A stretch of 64,000 bases of DNA from Burkholderiales bacterium (GTDB taxonomy: Bacteria > Pseudomonadota > Gammaproteobacteria > Burkholderiales > WYBJ01). The position numbers and the translations under genes are program-made. The stretch is taken from assembly GCA_022841915.1 (NCBI GenBank), contig JALHQN010000005.1, forward strand, positions 186,001 through 250,000. Direction: 5' to 3'. Below are positions 55,327 to 63,602 of the stretch, one piece after another. The notes under the pieces were generated by a model. That model saw only the letters and a list, made by a program, of their open reading frames with translations, was not told the DNA's origin and did not search any database. Each line of letters starts with the position of its first letter. Positions within the stretch are counted from its first letter, which is position 1.

Positions 55327-56466
55327 TCAATCGAGCGTGCGTCGGTAGAACCGTAGACCCACGGCAATCACCACTGCCATGAACAACAGGATGGGCCATA
55401 CGGCCGGCCACAACTCGACCAGCCCGCTGCCCTTGAGGAGTATCCCGCGGACCAGGACGAGGAAGTGCGTCAGCGGGAGCAGGGATCCGAGTGCCTGCGC
55501 CCAGTCGGGCATGCCGCGGAACGGAAACATGAACCCCGACAGCAGGATCGACGGCAGAAAGAAAAAGAAGGTCAGCTGCATCGCCTGGAGCTGGTTGCGT
55601 GCGAGCGAGGAGAACGTTATTCCCAGCGTCAGATTCGCGGCGATGAACAAGACCACTACAACGTAGAGTGCGAGCAGGCTGCCTTGCATCGGCACGGTGA
55701 AGATCCAGCGCGCTGCGATTAGGATCAGCGTCACCTGGACCAGCCCGATGATGATGTAGGGCACGATCTTGCCGGTCATGACTTCCAGGGGCAAGGCGGG
55801 CGTGGAGAGCAGGTTCTCGAACGTGCCGCGCTCGCGCTCGCGCGTCATGGCGAGGCCCGTCATCAGGACCATCGTCATCGTCAGGATCACGCCGAGCAGG
55901 CCCGGGACGATGTTGTACTGAGTGAGGCCTTCCGGATTGTAGAGTCTGTGGACTCGAAGCTCGACCGGGGGTGGGCGCGGTTGCAGCCCGGCCCAGGGGC
56001 CGCGCAGATCATGGCTGAGCGCGGTGTCGACGATGCCCGACAAGGCGGCGAGGGCATTGCCTGTGGCGGCTGGATCGGTCGCATCGGCCTGCACCAGCAG
56101 GGCGGGGCGCTCGCCGCGCACGAGCCGGCGGCTGAAGCCCTCGGGAATCTGAACCAGGAACTGCACTTCGCCCGAATGCAGCAGGGACAGCGCTTCGGCT
56201 TCGCTGTGTGCCTGCCGCTGGATATCGAAATAGCCGCTGTTGCGCAGGCCTGCGACCAGCGTGCGCGAGAAGACGCCTGTGTCGGCGGCGAGAATGGCGG
56301 TGGGGAGCTGCTTGGGATCGGTGTTGATGGCGAACCCGAACAGCAGCAGCTGCAGTACGGGTATGCCGACGATCATGCCGAAGGTGAGGCGGTCCCGACG
56401 AAGCTGGATGAATTCCTTGACGACGATTCCGTACCAGCGCGACCAGGAAAGCTGGCCGAGCGTCAT
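55327..56466 (-). CDS. ABC-2 type efflux permease
   Basis: This 379-residue inner-membrane protein has one N-terminal helix, a large periplasmic domain (about 50-175) and five C-terminal helices, with TREREGT...-type FENLLSTPALPLEVMTGKIVPY and the ABC-2 motif NLTLGITFSS. It overlaps the ATPase gene by 4 nt (ATGA) and so belongs to the HlyD-ATPase-permease operon, of the YbhGFSR/YhiI type. Confidence 0.9.
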   Translation of the reverse strand: MTLGQLSWSRWYGIVVKEFIQLRRDRLTFGMIVGIPVLQLLLFGFAINTDPKQLPTAILAADTGVFSRTLVAGLRNSGYFDIQRQAHSEAEALSLLHSGEVQFLVQIPEGFSRRLVRGERPALLVQADATDPAATGNALAALSGIVDTALSHDLRGPWAGLQPRPPPVELRVHRLYNPEGLTQYNIVPGLLGVILTMTMVLMTGLAMTRERERGTFENLLSTPALPLEVMTGKIVPYIIIGLVQVTLILIAARWIFTVPMQGSLLALYVVVVLFIAANLTLGITFSSLARNQLQAMQLTFFFFLPSILLSGFMFPFRGMPDWAQALGSLLPLTHFLVLVRGILLKGSGLVELWPAVWPILLFMAVVIAVGLRFYRRTLD

Positions 56467-57392
56467 TGCCTGTCGTCCCGGGCGTTGTCCATCATGCTGA
56501 TGAACACGTCCTCGAGGCCGGGAGCGGCCGGGGCGAATCGGTAGTCGCCATACTGGCGAGCCGCCTGTTCCATGCTCCGGGCGAGCTGCTCGCGATCACG
56601 CCCGGTGACATGAAGCTGGCTGCCGAAGACGGTCACATGATCGACGCCGGCAAGCGGTACCAGTTTCGGCGCCAAGCCGGCGAGTTCGTCACCGCTGACC
56701 GTCCATGCCCCCAGTGCCCGCTCGGCCACGATTTCGGCGGCCGTGCCCCGTGCCAGCAGCCTGCCGTAGGCGATGTAGGCCAGGCGATGGCAGCGCTCTG
56801 CTTCGTCCATATAGTGCGTCGACACCAGGACGGTGACGCCGGTGGCGGCCAGTTCGTGGATCTCCTGCCAGAATTCCCTTCGGGCCTTCGGGTCGACGCC
56901 GGCGGTCGGCTCGTCGAGCAGCAGCAGGCGCGGCTCGTGCAGCATGCAGGCGGCCAGGGAGAGGCGCTGTTTCCAGCCCCCCGACAAGGATCCGGCGAGA
57001 TCGTGTTCGCGTGAGCCCAGTCCGAGTCGATCGATCGCGGCCCCGACGGCATCCCGCCGGTTGCGCATGCCGTACATGCGGCCGACGAAATCGAGGTTCT
57101 CCCGCACGGTCAGGTCTTCCCAAAGCGAAAAGCGCTGCGTCATGTAGCCGACTTCGCGCTTGATCTCGGCGGTCTGTCGGATCACGTCATGACCCAGACA
57201 CGTGCCCGAGCCGCTGTCCGGGGTGAGGAGTCCGCAAAGCATGCGAATCGAGGTTGTCTTGCCGCTGCCGTTGGGGCCGAGAAAACCGTAAATCTCCCCG
57301 GCGCTGACTTGCAGCGACAGATCCCGAACGACGTGTTTGGTGCCGAAGCGCTTGTTGAGATTGCGTACGTCGATGACGAGGTCGGAGCTCAC
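56463..57392 (-). CDS. ABC transporter ATP-binding protein
   Basis: This 309-residue cytosolic ATPase has Walker A GPNGSGKTT, the Q-loop MTQRFSLW, signature LSGGWKQRLS, Walker B LLLLDEPTAGVDP and the switch His in VSTHYMDEAE. It powers export through the ABC-2 permease. It starts at GTG 57392, 15 nt after the HlyD gene. Confidence 0.93.
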   Translation of the reverse strand: MSSDLVIDVRNLNKRFGTKHVVRDLSLQVSAGEIYGFLGPNGSGKTTSIRMLCGLLTPDSGSGTCLGHDVIRQTAEIKREVGYMTQRFSLWEDLTVRENLDFVGRMYGMRNRRDAVGAAIDRLGLGSREHDLAGSLSGGWKQRLSLAACMLHEPRLLLLDEPTAGVDPKARREFWQEIHELAATGVTVLVSTHYMDEAERCHRLAYIAYGRLLARGTAAEIVAERALGAWTVSGDELAGLAPKLVPLAGVDHVTVFGSQLHVTGRDREQLARSMEQAARQYGDYRFAPAAPGLEDVFISMMDNARDDRQ

Positions 57393-57407
57393 GACGGCGC
57401 TTCGTGC

Positions 57408-58394
57408 CTACTTGACCGCGGGGTCGGGGGTGACACCGAGCACCACGTCGATGGGTTGGCCGGGATGCAGTTCGGCGCTCGCGGCAGCATCGGCGCGCGC
57501 TTCCACCAGAAATACCAGTTTCGCCCGGGTGGTGCGGCTGTAGATGATCGGCGGCGTGTATTCCGGGCGTGGCGAGATGTATTCGATGCGGGCGGCGATC
57601 GGTCGGGGGCAGCCGGTGCAGCGCGCTTCGACCGGCTGCCCGGGCTGGACCTTGGCCAGATCGGCCTCAGGCACGAAGAACCGCAGCTTCAACTGGCCGG
57701 GGGGCAACAGACTCACCACGGGGACACCGGCGGGCACCCATTCCGAGGGACTGTAGTACGTTTCGTACACCAGCGCGGTTTGCGGGGCGATCACGCGTTT
57801 CTGATCACGTTGCCACTGCGCCTGGATCAGCGTGGCTTGGGCCGCGTCCACTTCGGCTCGGGCGGCCTTGACCTCGGCGTTGCGGCCGATGGCGCCGGCG
57901 GCGTTGGCGATCTGGGCCTGGGCTTCGGCCAGACGTGCGCGATCTCTTGCGTACGTTGCTCGTGCCTCTTCCAGACGTGCCTGGGAGACGAAACCCGACT
58001 TGGACAGGCGCTCGGCCTGGTCGAGCTGCAGCCGGGACAATTCCACAGCGGCGTTTGCGCCGCGCGCCTGAGCCTCGAGCGCCTGAATCTCGGGTGCGCG
58101 CCTCGCACCGATGAGATTATCGACTCGAGCTTGCGCGCCCAGGATGCCTGCCTGCGCCTGGGTCACGCTCGCCTGCTCGGTCGTGTCGTCGAACTGGAAC
58201 ATCAGCGCGCCGGCCTGCACGGTGGTTCCGCGCCGGACATCGAGGGATCGAAGGCGTCCGGCAGACGCCGCGCCGATGTCGACCAGATCGACTTCCACGT
58301 AGCCTTGGTATTCGGTCGCCAGGGGGGCTTGTTCGCAGCCGAGCAGCGCAAGTGCCGCGAAGCCTGCGGCCCAAGGTTTCAGGTCAGTTCCCAA
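57408..58394 (-). CDS. HlyD-family periplasmic adaptor, probable lipoprotein
   Basis: This adaptor has about 328 residues: a lipobox-like LALLGC near residue 18, a biotinyl-lipoyl strand (YVEVDLVDIGAASAGRLRSLDV), a long coiled-coil hairpin (about 85-200) and a beta-barrel (APQTALVYETYYSPSEWVPAG). It would link the ABC-2 permease to an outer-membrane channel. No TolC-type gene is in the window. No in-frame ATG fits the start; TTG 58394 gives a short lipoprotein signal. An ATG at 58523 would add about 43 residues. Confidence 0.82.
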   Translation of the reverse strand: MGTDLKPWAAGFAALALLGCEQAPLATEYQGYVEVDLVDIGAASAGRLRSLDVRRGTTVQAGALMFQFDDTTEQASVTQAQAGILGAQARVDNLIGARRAPEIQALEAQARGANAAVELSRLQLDQAERLSKSGFVSQARLEEARATYARDRARLAEAQAQIANAAGAIGRNAEVKAARAEVDAAQATLIQAQWQRDQKRVIAPQTALVYETYYSPSEWVPAGVPVVSLLPPGQLKLRFFVPEADLAKVQPGQPVEARCTGCPRPIAARIEYISPRPEYTPPIIYSRTTRAKLVFLVEARADAAASAELHPGQPIDVVLGVTPDPAVK

Positions 58395-58782
58395 GCGGGC
58401 TGGGCGCGGGGGAGTTGCGCGTCGCAGCGCAGCGAGATGTTGTCCCTTTGCGCGTCGCCTTGACGGTTCGATCGACCGCTTCGGGTCTGGCTTGCGGCAA
58501 CGCGTGGCACATCGATTCGACATCGAGCACGTTCGTTGCCATGCCGTTCAGATAGGAAGCGTGCACGGACGCTGCGCGCAGCCGCAAGCCCCGCCGACGG
58601 CTGATCGCCTGCGTGCCGGGCGCTTGCAACTCCCGAGGCATCGAGACGCCCTGGACGCGGTCGCATCCTGCGAGCGCGACCTCGGGGCCCTCGATGATGA
58701 CCTGATCGGGGCTGGGGTCCGACGACGGCGGGAGAAGGGGAAGGTCGATCGCGCCGAGCGTATCGGCCCGTTGCGTTGTCAT
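58384..58782 (-). CDS. Doubtful ORF upstream of the HlyD gene
   Basis: This 132-codon frame overlaps the start of the HlyD gene by about 10 nt in an operon-like manner. The product is Arg/Pro/Ala-rich with no recognised domain. It fills an otherwise empty 547-bp gap between the HlyD gene and the nuclease gene. It may be real, or a frame kept open by GC-rich composition. Confidence 0.25.
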   Translation of the reverse strand: MTTQRADTLGAIDLPLLPPSSDPSPDQVIIEGPEVALAGCDRVQGVSMPRELQAPGTQAISRRRGLRLRAASVHASYLNGMATNVLDVESMCHALPQARPEAVDRTVKATRKGTTSRCAATRNSPAPSPLGN

Positions 58783-58941
58783 GCCCACGGAAGCCTCTTG
58801 AATCTTTGCGCTCGAGCCAAGCGCCCGCTGCGAGGGGAGGCTGCCGAGTCGTGTCGATGTTAAGCAGCCGGGGTTGCAGGCGCAAGCGACGACGCGGCAC
58901 GCGATGCGTGGTCCCGCGTGTGTTCAGGCTGCCAGTGGCGG

Positions 58942-59754
58942 TCAGAAGCAGTCGATCTGACGCCCGCGTGCGCGGCATACGGTCCCGTCGCTGCCGTAGA
59001 TCGTGGCGCCGCGCTGCGTATAGTGAGTGCCGTCGTCGCCGGACAGCGTATTCCCCCGCTTCGAATAGAGGCTGCCGTCCGAGCCCAGCACCTGGTTGCC
59101 CACCGATCGATAGCGGGTGCCGTCGTCGCATTGCACGGTCTCGTAGCCGATCTGCTTGCAGGATCGGGACGAAGTCTTGCCCGCGCCGGGCAAGGGATCG
59201 AACTGCGGCAGCTTGCGATATTCCCATGGCGGTGTGGGATTGGCCTCCTGCCACAGACCTCGCCGCTGGCTTCTCGCCTGCTCGCATCCTTGTCGGTAAG
59301 CGGCGCGGATCGCGGGCGGCAGGTGCCCTTCATCGGTGGGGTCGCACCATGCCAGGCCCGCCTCGATCAGAACCAAACCGATGTCGTTGCCGTTGACGGT
59401 GACACGTCCGTGGATGCGCTGCTCTTTATCGGTGGCATCGACGGCAATTTCGATCGACGCCGAGCCCAACCACTGAGAGGCAAGCGCCCGCGCCTCGGCT
59501 GCGAATCGCTGTTTGCGTTCCGGGGCGTCCACACCGGTCAGCTTGATTCGCCTCAGTTTGTCGGTCGCATCGAGCACAGCGAAGGCTGTGCCGCTGCTAT
59601 AGGCGACCACCTTTGCGCGCGCAAGACTGGAAGGCGTCGGCTGCGCGAAGGCGCATGGGATGCAGACGAGCAGGCTCAGGCAAGCGAGCGCGAGTCGGAG
59701 CCCGTGCAGGCGCTTGGTCAAGTCAGGAGGGATCAGACGAGGTGTTCGGCTCAT
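58942..59754 (-). CDS. Secreted staphylococcal-nuclease-like protein with C-terminal repeats
   Basis: This 270-residue protein has a signal peptide (LHGLRLALACLSLLVCIPCAFA) and an SNase domain (about 40-165). The latter has LTGVDAPERKQRFAAEAR, carrying the catalytic-type Arg/Glu set, and GLVLIEAGLAWCDP. After residue 200 a series of short repeats follows: DDGTRYRSVGNQVLG, SDGSLYSKRGNTLSG, DDGTHYTQRGATIYG and SDGTVCRARG. The repeat unit resembles small beta-turn surface repeats. It would degrade nucleic acid outside the cytosol. Confidence 0.85.
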   Translation of the reverse strand: MSRTPRLIPPDLTKRLHGLRLALACLSLLVCIPCAFAQPTPSSLARAKVVAYSSGTAFAVLDATDKLRRIKLTGVDAPERKQRFAAEARALASQWLGSASIEIAVDATDKEQRIHGRVTVNGNDIGLVLIEAGLAWCDPTDEGHLPPAIRAAYRQGCEQARSQRRGLWQEANPTPPWEYRKLPQFDPLPGAGKTSSRSCKQIGYETVQCDDGTRYRSVGNQVLGSDGSLYSKRGNTLSGDDGTHYTQRGATIYGSDGTVCRARGRQIDCF

Positions 59755-59870
59755 GAGTGGGCGAGTTATACGATGGCCACGGGAAGATCCGCACGGAGAC
59801 AATGGAGCGCCATGCCATCGAATGCAAGTGCACGAACGATACTGAGGTTAGCCTTCGGCTTCAACGCGCG

Positions 59871-60278
59871 CTATCGAATGAAGCCTTGATATGCAGCGAG
59901 TACTCCAGCCATAAAGAGACCGTAGACGGCAATCACCAGAACGACGCTTGTGATGTAGAAGCCTATCTCCCCTTTGCGGCAACCGGACAACTCGAAGACC
60001 TGCGAAAAGTGCCGAGCACCGGCGGCCATCGCCCCTGAGAGCACGCCGATCGCGAAAAGAATAATTGCGCACGCTAGGTTTGGAGTGGCGGGGTCTTTAG
60101 CCGGGAGATTGCCCACGAACGCCATAAGCGCAACGGCCCCGCCACCGCTTATTAGAATGGCCGTGTTGATCGCGGTCTGTCCGGATTCGAGGACAGACTT
60201 GAACAACTCCAGGTGGCTCTCATGGTCGGCCCGACGACTGGCGAGCTTCGATTGGTGGTGGATTTCCGGAGGTTTCAT
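59871..60278 (-). CDS. Three-helix membrane protein of a tRNA-adjacent pair
   Basis: This 135-residue protein has a charged N-terminal helix (ADHESHLELFKSVLESGQ) and three hydrophobic segments: about 36-56 (INTAILISGGGAVALMAFVG), 69-88 and 107-130. The pattern of a soluble helix followed by TAILISGGGAVALMAF is shared by a widely spread but uncharacterised small membrane family, as far as I recall. Its start overlaps the stop of the preceding gene (ATGA), so the two are coupled. Base composition is less GC-rich than in the neighbours. Confidence 0.7.
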   Translation of the reverse strand: MKPPEIHHQSKLASRRADHESHLELFKSVLESGQTAINTAILISGGGAVALMAFVGNLPAKDPATPNLACAIILFAIGVLSGAMAAGARHFSQVFELSGCRKGEIGFYITSVVLVIAVYGLFMAGVLAAYQGFIR

Positions 60279-60490
60279 AAAGTCGGGACTTCGCTTCCTA
60301 GCTCGGTTCGCCGCGATCTCTGGCCGCTTCGAGCCCGTTCCCGGAGTAGGCTTTCCGCTTCGCCAACAACTTCGCCTTTGATCACCCGGCTCATGGCGTG
60401 AGTGAAGCCGTGACGATCCATCCGGACGACCGAGACTGCGCCCGACTGGGCCTCGTAGGATCCGCTGTCCCTTTTTCCCTCGAAGGTCAT
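60275..60490 (-). CDS. Small soluble protein, first gene of the tRNA-adjacent pair
   Basis: This 71-residue protein begins MTFEGKRDSGSYEAQSGAVS, a beta-rich start, and ends with a charged helix (EAESLLRERARSG). No known domain is evident. It overlaps the downstream membrane gene by 4 nt. It lies about 70 bp from the 3' end of tRNA-Arg, on the same strand as the tRNA, a common insertion point for mobile DNA. Confidence 0.55.
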   Translation of the reverse strand: MTFEGKRDSGSYEAQSGAVSVVRMDRHGFTHAMSRVIKGEVVGEAESLLRERARSGQRSRRTELGSEVPTL

Positions 60491-60562
60491 CGAAAACTCG
60501 CGCCGTAGTGGGCCTTCGGCCAATTTTTTCGCTGCCCCTGCATTTACGACGGGTCAGAAATC

Positions 60563-60638
60563 TGGCGCCCCCGAGACGAATCGAACGTCCGACCTACCCC
60601 TTAGGAGGGGGTAGCTCTATCCACTGAGCTACGGGGGC
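60563..60638 (-). tRNA. tRNA-Arg (anticodon CCT)
   Basis: The complement folds into a full cloverleaf: acceptor GCCCCCG/CGGGGGC, D arm GCTC...GAGC, anticodon stem ACCCC/GGGGT with loop CTCCTAA (anticodon CCT), and a T arm with TTCGATTC. The discriminator is G and CCA is encoded. It reads AGG codons. Confidence 0.95.
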
Positions 60639-60766
60639 GAGGGTGTCGATTCTAACCCATGAGCGCCCGATGCGATGCGCCGCGGCGGAGCGAGCGCGTC
60701 TTGCGCGTTCCCGTGTCATCGGCGCTATGATATTGCTCAGCGCGGCTTTCCGAAGGCAGATTGCAA

Positions 60767-61150
60767 ATGATCGAAGCCATTGATCATGTCGTACTCACGA
60801 CGCGAGACGAGAGCAAGTGCATCGAGTTCTATACCCGTGTTCTGGGAATGAGCCTCGAACGCTACGGCGATAACCGCTTGGCGCTTCGCTTCGGTGTGCA
60901 AAAGATCAACGTTCATCAACCGGGGCTCTCCGCCGATCTGAGGGCGGACAATCCGCAGGCCGGCTCTCTCGACTTGTGCTTCATCGCGTCCGTGCCTCTG
61001 GACGGCGTGATCGCGCGCCTCCATGAGTGCGGCATACCGATCATCGCCGGCCCGGTTCTTCGTAGCGGTGGCTTGGGCAGGATCCGTTCGGTCTATGTGC
61101 GCGACCCGGATGAGAATCTGGTGGAAATCGCCGAGCGCGCCGCTGGTTGA
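60767..61150 (+). CDS. VOC-superfamily (glyoxalase/dioxygenase-fold) protein
   Basis: This 127-residue protein has the two beta-alpha-beta-beta-beta units of the VOC fold: IDHVVLTTRDESKCIEFYTRVLGM, then LCFIASVPLDGVIARLHECG and the closing SVYVRDPDENLVEIAE. Metal-type residues His8 and Glu122 are in place. The reaction is unknown; this subfamily is often annotated as glyoxalase or virulence-type. ATG 60767 is used. Confidence 0.88.
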   Translation: MIEAIDHVVLTTRDESKCIEFYTRVLGMSLERYGDNRLALRFGVQKINVHQPGLSADLRADNPQAGSLDLCFIASVPLDGVIARLHECGIPIIAGPVLRSGGLGRIRSVYVRDPDENLVEIAERAAG

Positions 61151-61619
61151 ACGCTGGGCGCCGCGTTTCGCGCCGTTGGCCATCGTAGCCGCTTGCGAGC
61201 AGGAAGCAGGCTGCCTTCCCGAGTTCGCATCCTTCTCAACAAGGCCTCAATCGGGCGTCTGTTCCGCGCTTCGTCGTCGTGTGCGCGGCGTATTTTAAGG
61301 AGTGCAGCCCTTCGGCGGGTCAACGTCCGGACGACGAGGACCGTTTAGTCCGTTAAGTCAGACAACCGGAGTGAAACCGTGCACGTCGGAAGGGGTCGGT
61401 AAGACTTGCGTCGAAACGTGCAGACGCGCCTATGGACCCGATGAGCGGCCCGGCACAGCAGGCCAGACCCCGGCCCGACAATTGCTTCAGTGCGAGGTGA
61501 ACTGCATCAAGTAGCGTTGGTCACAGGAACTGTTGTTGCAATGGCAAGTGCGCGCCGAGCTTGCACTTCGTGCCTAACGGCGCAACATCGATCGAGGCCC
61601 ATGCGGCCGGGAGAGGTTC
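61151..61619. other. Leader region of prkA
   Basis: This 469-bp stretch precedes prkA. No confident gene is present; one short Cys-rich frame is listed separately at 61371. No promoter could be assigned with confidence by eye. Confidence 0.5.
61371..61514 (+). CDS. Possible 47-residue twin CX3C protein
   Basis: From GTG 61371 a 47-codon frame contains two CX3C pairs, CVETC and CEVNC, about 25 residues apart, and one further Cys near the start. The arrangement resembles a helical-hairpin disulfide protein. There is no signal peptide and only a weak ribosome binding site, so this could be chance. Confidence 0.25.
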   Translation: MKPCTSEGVGKTCVETCRRAYGPDERPGTAGQTPARQLLQCEVNCIK

Positions 61620-63545
61620 ATGACGACACTGCTCGAAGGCTTTAAGAGTCGCTACTCGGCGACCCAGGAAACCGAACTGTCGCTCGAGGAGTACCTCGAT
61701 CTTTGCCGTCGCGACCGGTCTGTCTATGCGAATGCCGCGGAGCGGATGCTCGCGGCCATCGGCGAGCCGGAGGTGGTGGACACCCGAAACGACCCGAGGT
61801 TGTCGCGCCTCTTCTCCAATCGCATCATCCGTCGCTATCCTGCGTTCAAAGAGTTTTACGGCATGGACGAAGCGATCAATCAGATCGTGTCGTTCTTTCG
61901 GCATGCAGCGCAGGGATTGGAGGAGCGCAAACAAATCCTGTATTTGCTGGGCCCGGTGGGCGGCGGCAAGTCTTCGCTGGCCGAGCGCCTCAAGCAGTTG
62001 ATGGAAAACGAGCCGATTTACGCGATCAAGGGCTCGCCGCTGAACGAATCGCCTCTGGGGTTGTTTCCCATCGAGCAGTACGGGTCCATGCTCGAGAAGG
62101 AGTACGGCATTCCCCGACGTTATCTCACTGGCATTCCGTCCCCCTGGGCCGTGAAGCGGCTCGAGGAGTACGAAGGCGATCTTTCGAAATTTCGCGTCGT
62201 GCGGCTGCATCCTTCTGTTTTGAAGCAGGTTGCGATCGCCAAGACCGAGCCCGGAGACGAGAACAATCAGGACATCTCCACCCTGGTCGGCAAGGTCGAC
62301 ATCCGCAAGCTCGATCAGTATGCGCAGCACGACCCCGATGCCTACAGCTACTCGGGCGGCCTGTGTCTGGGCAATCAGGGCATGCTGGAATTCGTCGAGA
62401 TGTTCAAGGCGCCGATCAAGATGCTGCATCCGTTGCTGACGGCCACCCAGGAAGGCAACTTCAAGGGCACGGAAGGCTTCGGCGCCATGCCGTTTCAAGG
62501 CGTGATTCTTGCGCATTCGAACGAAGCGGAATGGCAGAGTTTCCGCAACAACAAGCGCAATGAGGCATTCCTCGACCGTATCTACATCGTCAAGGTTCCG
62601 TACTGCCTGCAGGTGTCGGAGGAAGTGCGCATCTACGACAAGCTGATGCGCAGCAGCTCGCTGGCCTCAGCGCCCTGTGCGCCGGGCACGCTTGACGCCA
62701 TGGCCCAGTTCTCGGTGCTCACGCGAATGAAGGAGCCGGAGAACTCGAGCATCTACTCCAAGATGCGGGTCTACGACGGCGAGAGCCTGAAAGATACCGA
62801 CCCCAAAGCGAAGTCCTACCAGGAATATCGGGATTACGCGGGAACCGACGAAGGCATGACAGGCATGTCGACTCGCTTCGCCTACAAGGTGTTGTCGGCG
62901 GTGTTCAATTACGATCACGCCGAGATCGCCGCCAATCCCGTGCATCTGATGTATGTGTTGGAGCAGCGCATCGCCCGGGAAGATCTGCCCGAAGAGACGC
63001 AGCGTCGCTATCTCGAATTCATCAAGGGTTGGCTGGCACCCCGTTACGCCGAGTTCATCGGCAAGGAAATCCAGACCGCCTATCTGGAGTCCTACGCCGA
63101 GTACGGGCAGAACATTTTCGATCGGTACGTGACGTACGCCGATTGCTGGATCCAGGACGAGGAGTTTCGCGATCCGGATACGGGCGAGGTCTTCGACCGC
63201 TCCTCGCTCAATGCCGAGTTGGAGAAGATCGAGAAGCCGGCGGGAATCGCGAATCCGAAGGATTTCCGCAACGAAATCGTCAACTTCGTCTTGCGCGCGA
63301 GGGCCGCCAGCGGCGGCAAGAACCCCGCGTGGACGAGCTACGAGAAGCTGCGCGAGGTCATCGAGAAGAAGATGTTCTCCAACACCGAGGATCTGTTGCC
63401 GGTGATCTCTTTCAACGCCAAGGCATCCGAGGAGGACCGCGGCAAACACGAGAACTTCGTGGCGCGCATGGTGGCCAAGGGCTACACGGAGAAGCAGGTG
63501 CGGCTGCTGTGCGACTGGTATCTGCGCGTACGCAAGTCGTCCTGA
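61620..63545 (+). CDS. prkA: PrkA/YeaG serine protein kinase (AAA+ type)
   Basis: This 641-residue cytosolic protein has an N-terminal AAA+ domain with Walker A GPVGGGKSS (111-119) and FYGMDEAINQIVSFF, and a C-terminal PrkA domain ending in LLCDWYLRVRKSS. In E. coli YeaG is a starvation and nitrogen-stress kinase co-expressed with YeaH. The ATG is preceded by GAGAGG. yeaH follows 57 nt downstream, so they form the usual operon; ycgB would be expected beyond the window edge. Confidence 0.95.
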   Translation: MTTLLEGFKSRYSATQETELSLEEYLDLCRRDRSVYANAAERMLAAIGEPEVVDTRNDPRLSRLFSNRIIRRYPAFKEFYGMDEAINQIVSFFRHAAQGLEERKQILYLLGPVGGGKSSLAERLKQLMENEPIYAIKGSPLNESPLGLFPIEQYGSMLEKEYGIPRRYLTGIPSPWAVKRLEEYEGDLSKFRVVRLHPSVLKQVAIAKTEPGDENNQDISTLVGKVDIRKLDQYAQHDPDAYSYSGGLCLGNQGMLEFVEMFKAPIKMLHPLLTATQEGNFKGTEGFGAMPFQGVILAHSNEAEWQSFRNNKRNEAFLDRIYIVKVPYCLQVSEEVRIYDKLMRSSSLASAPCAPGTLDAMAQFSVLTRMKEPENSSIYSKMRVYDGESLKDTDPKAKSYQEYRDYAGTDEGMTGMSTRFAYKVLSAVFNYDHAEIAANPVHLMYVLEQRIAREDLPEETQRRYLEFIKGWLAPRYAEFIGKEIQTAYLESYAEYGQNIFDRYVTYADCWIQDEEFRDPDTGEVFDRSSLNAELEKIEKPAGIANPKDFRNEIVNFVLRARAASGGKNPAWTSYEKLREVIEKKMFSNTEDLLPVISFNAKASEEDRGKHENFVARMVAKGYTEKQVRLLCDWYLRVRKSS

Positions 63546-63602
63546 CGCCAGGACGTCGCGGCTCGCGGTTTCAGCCCGCAAAACACGGACAAGAGGGCAA
63601 CA

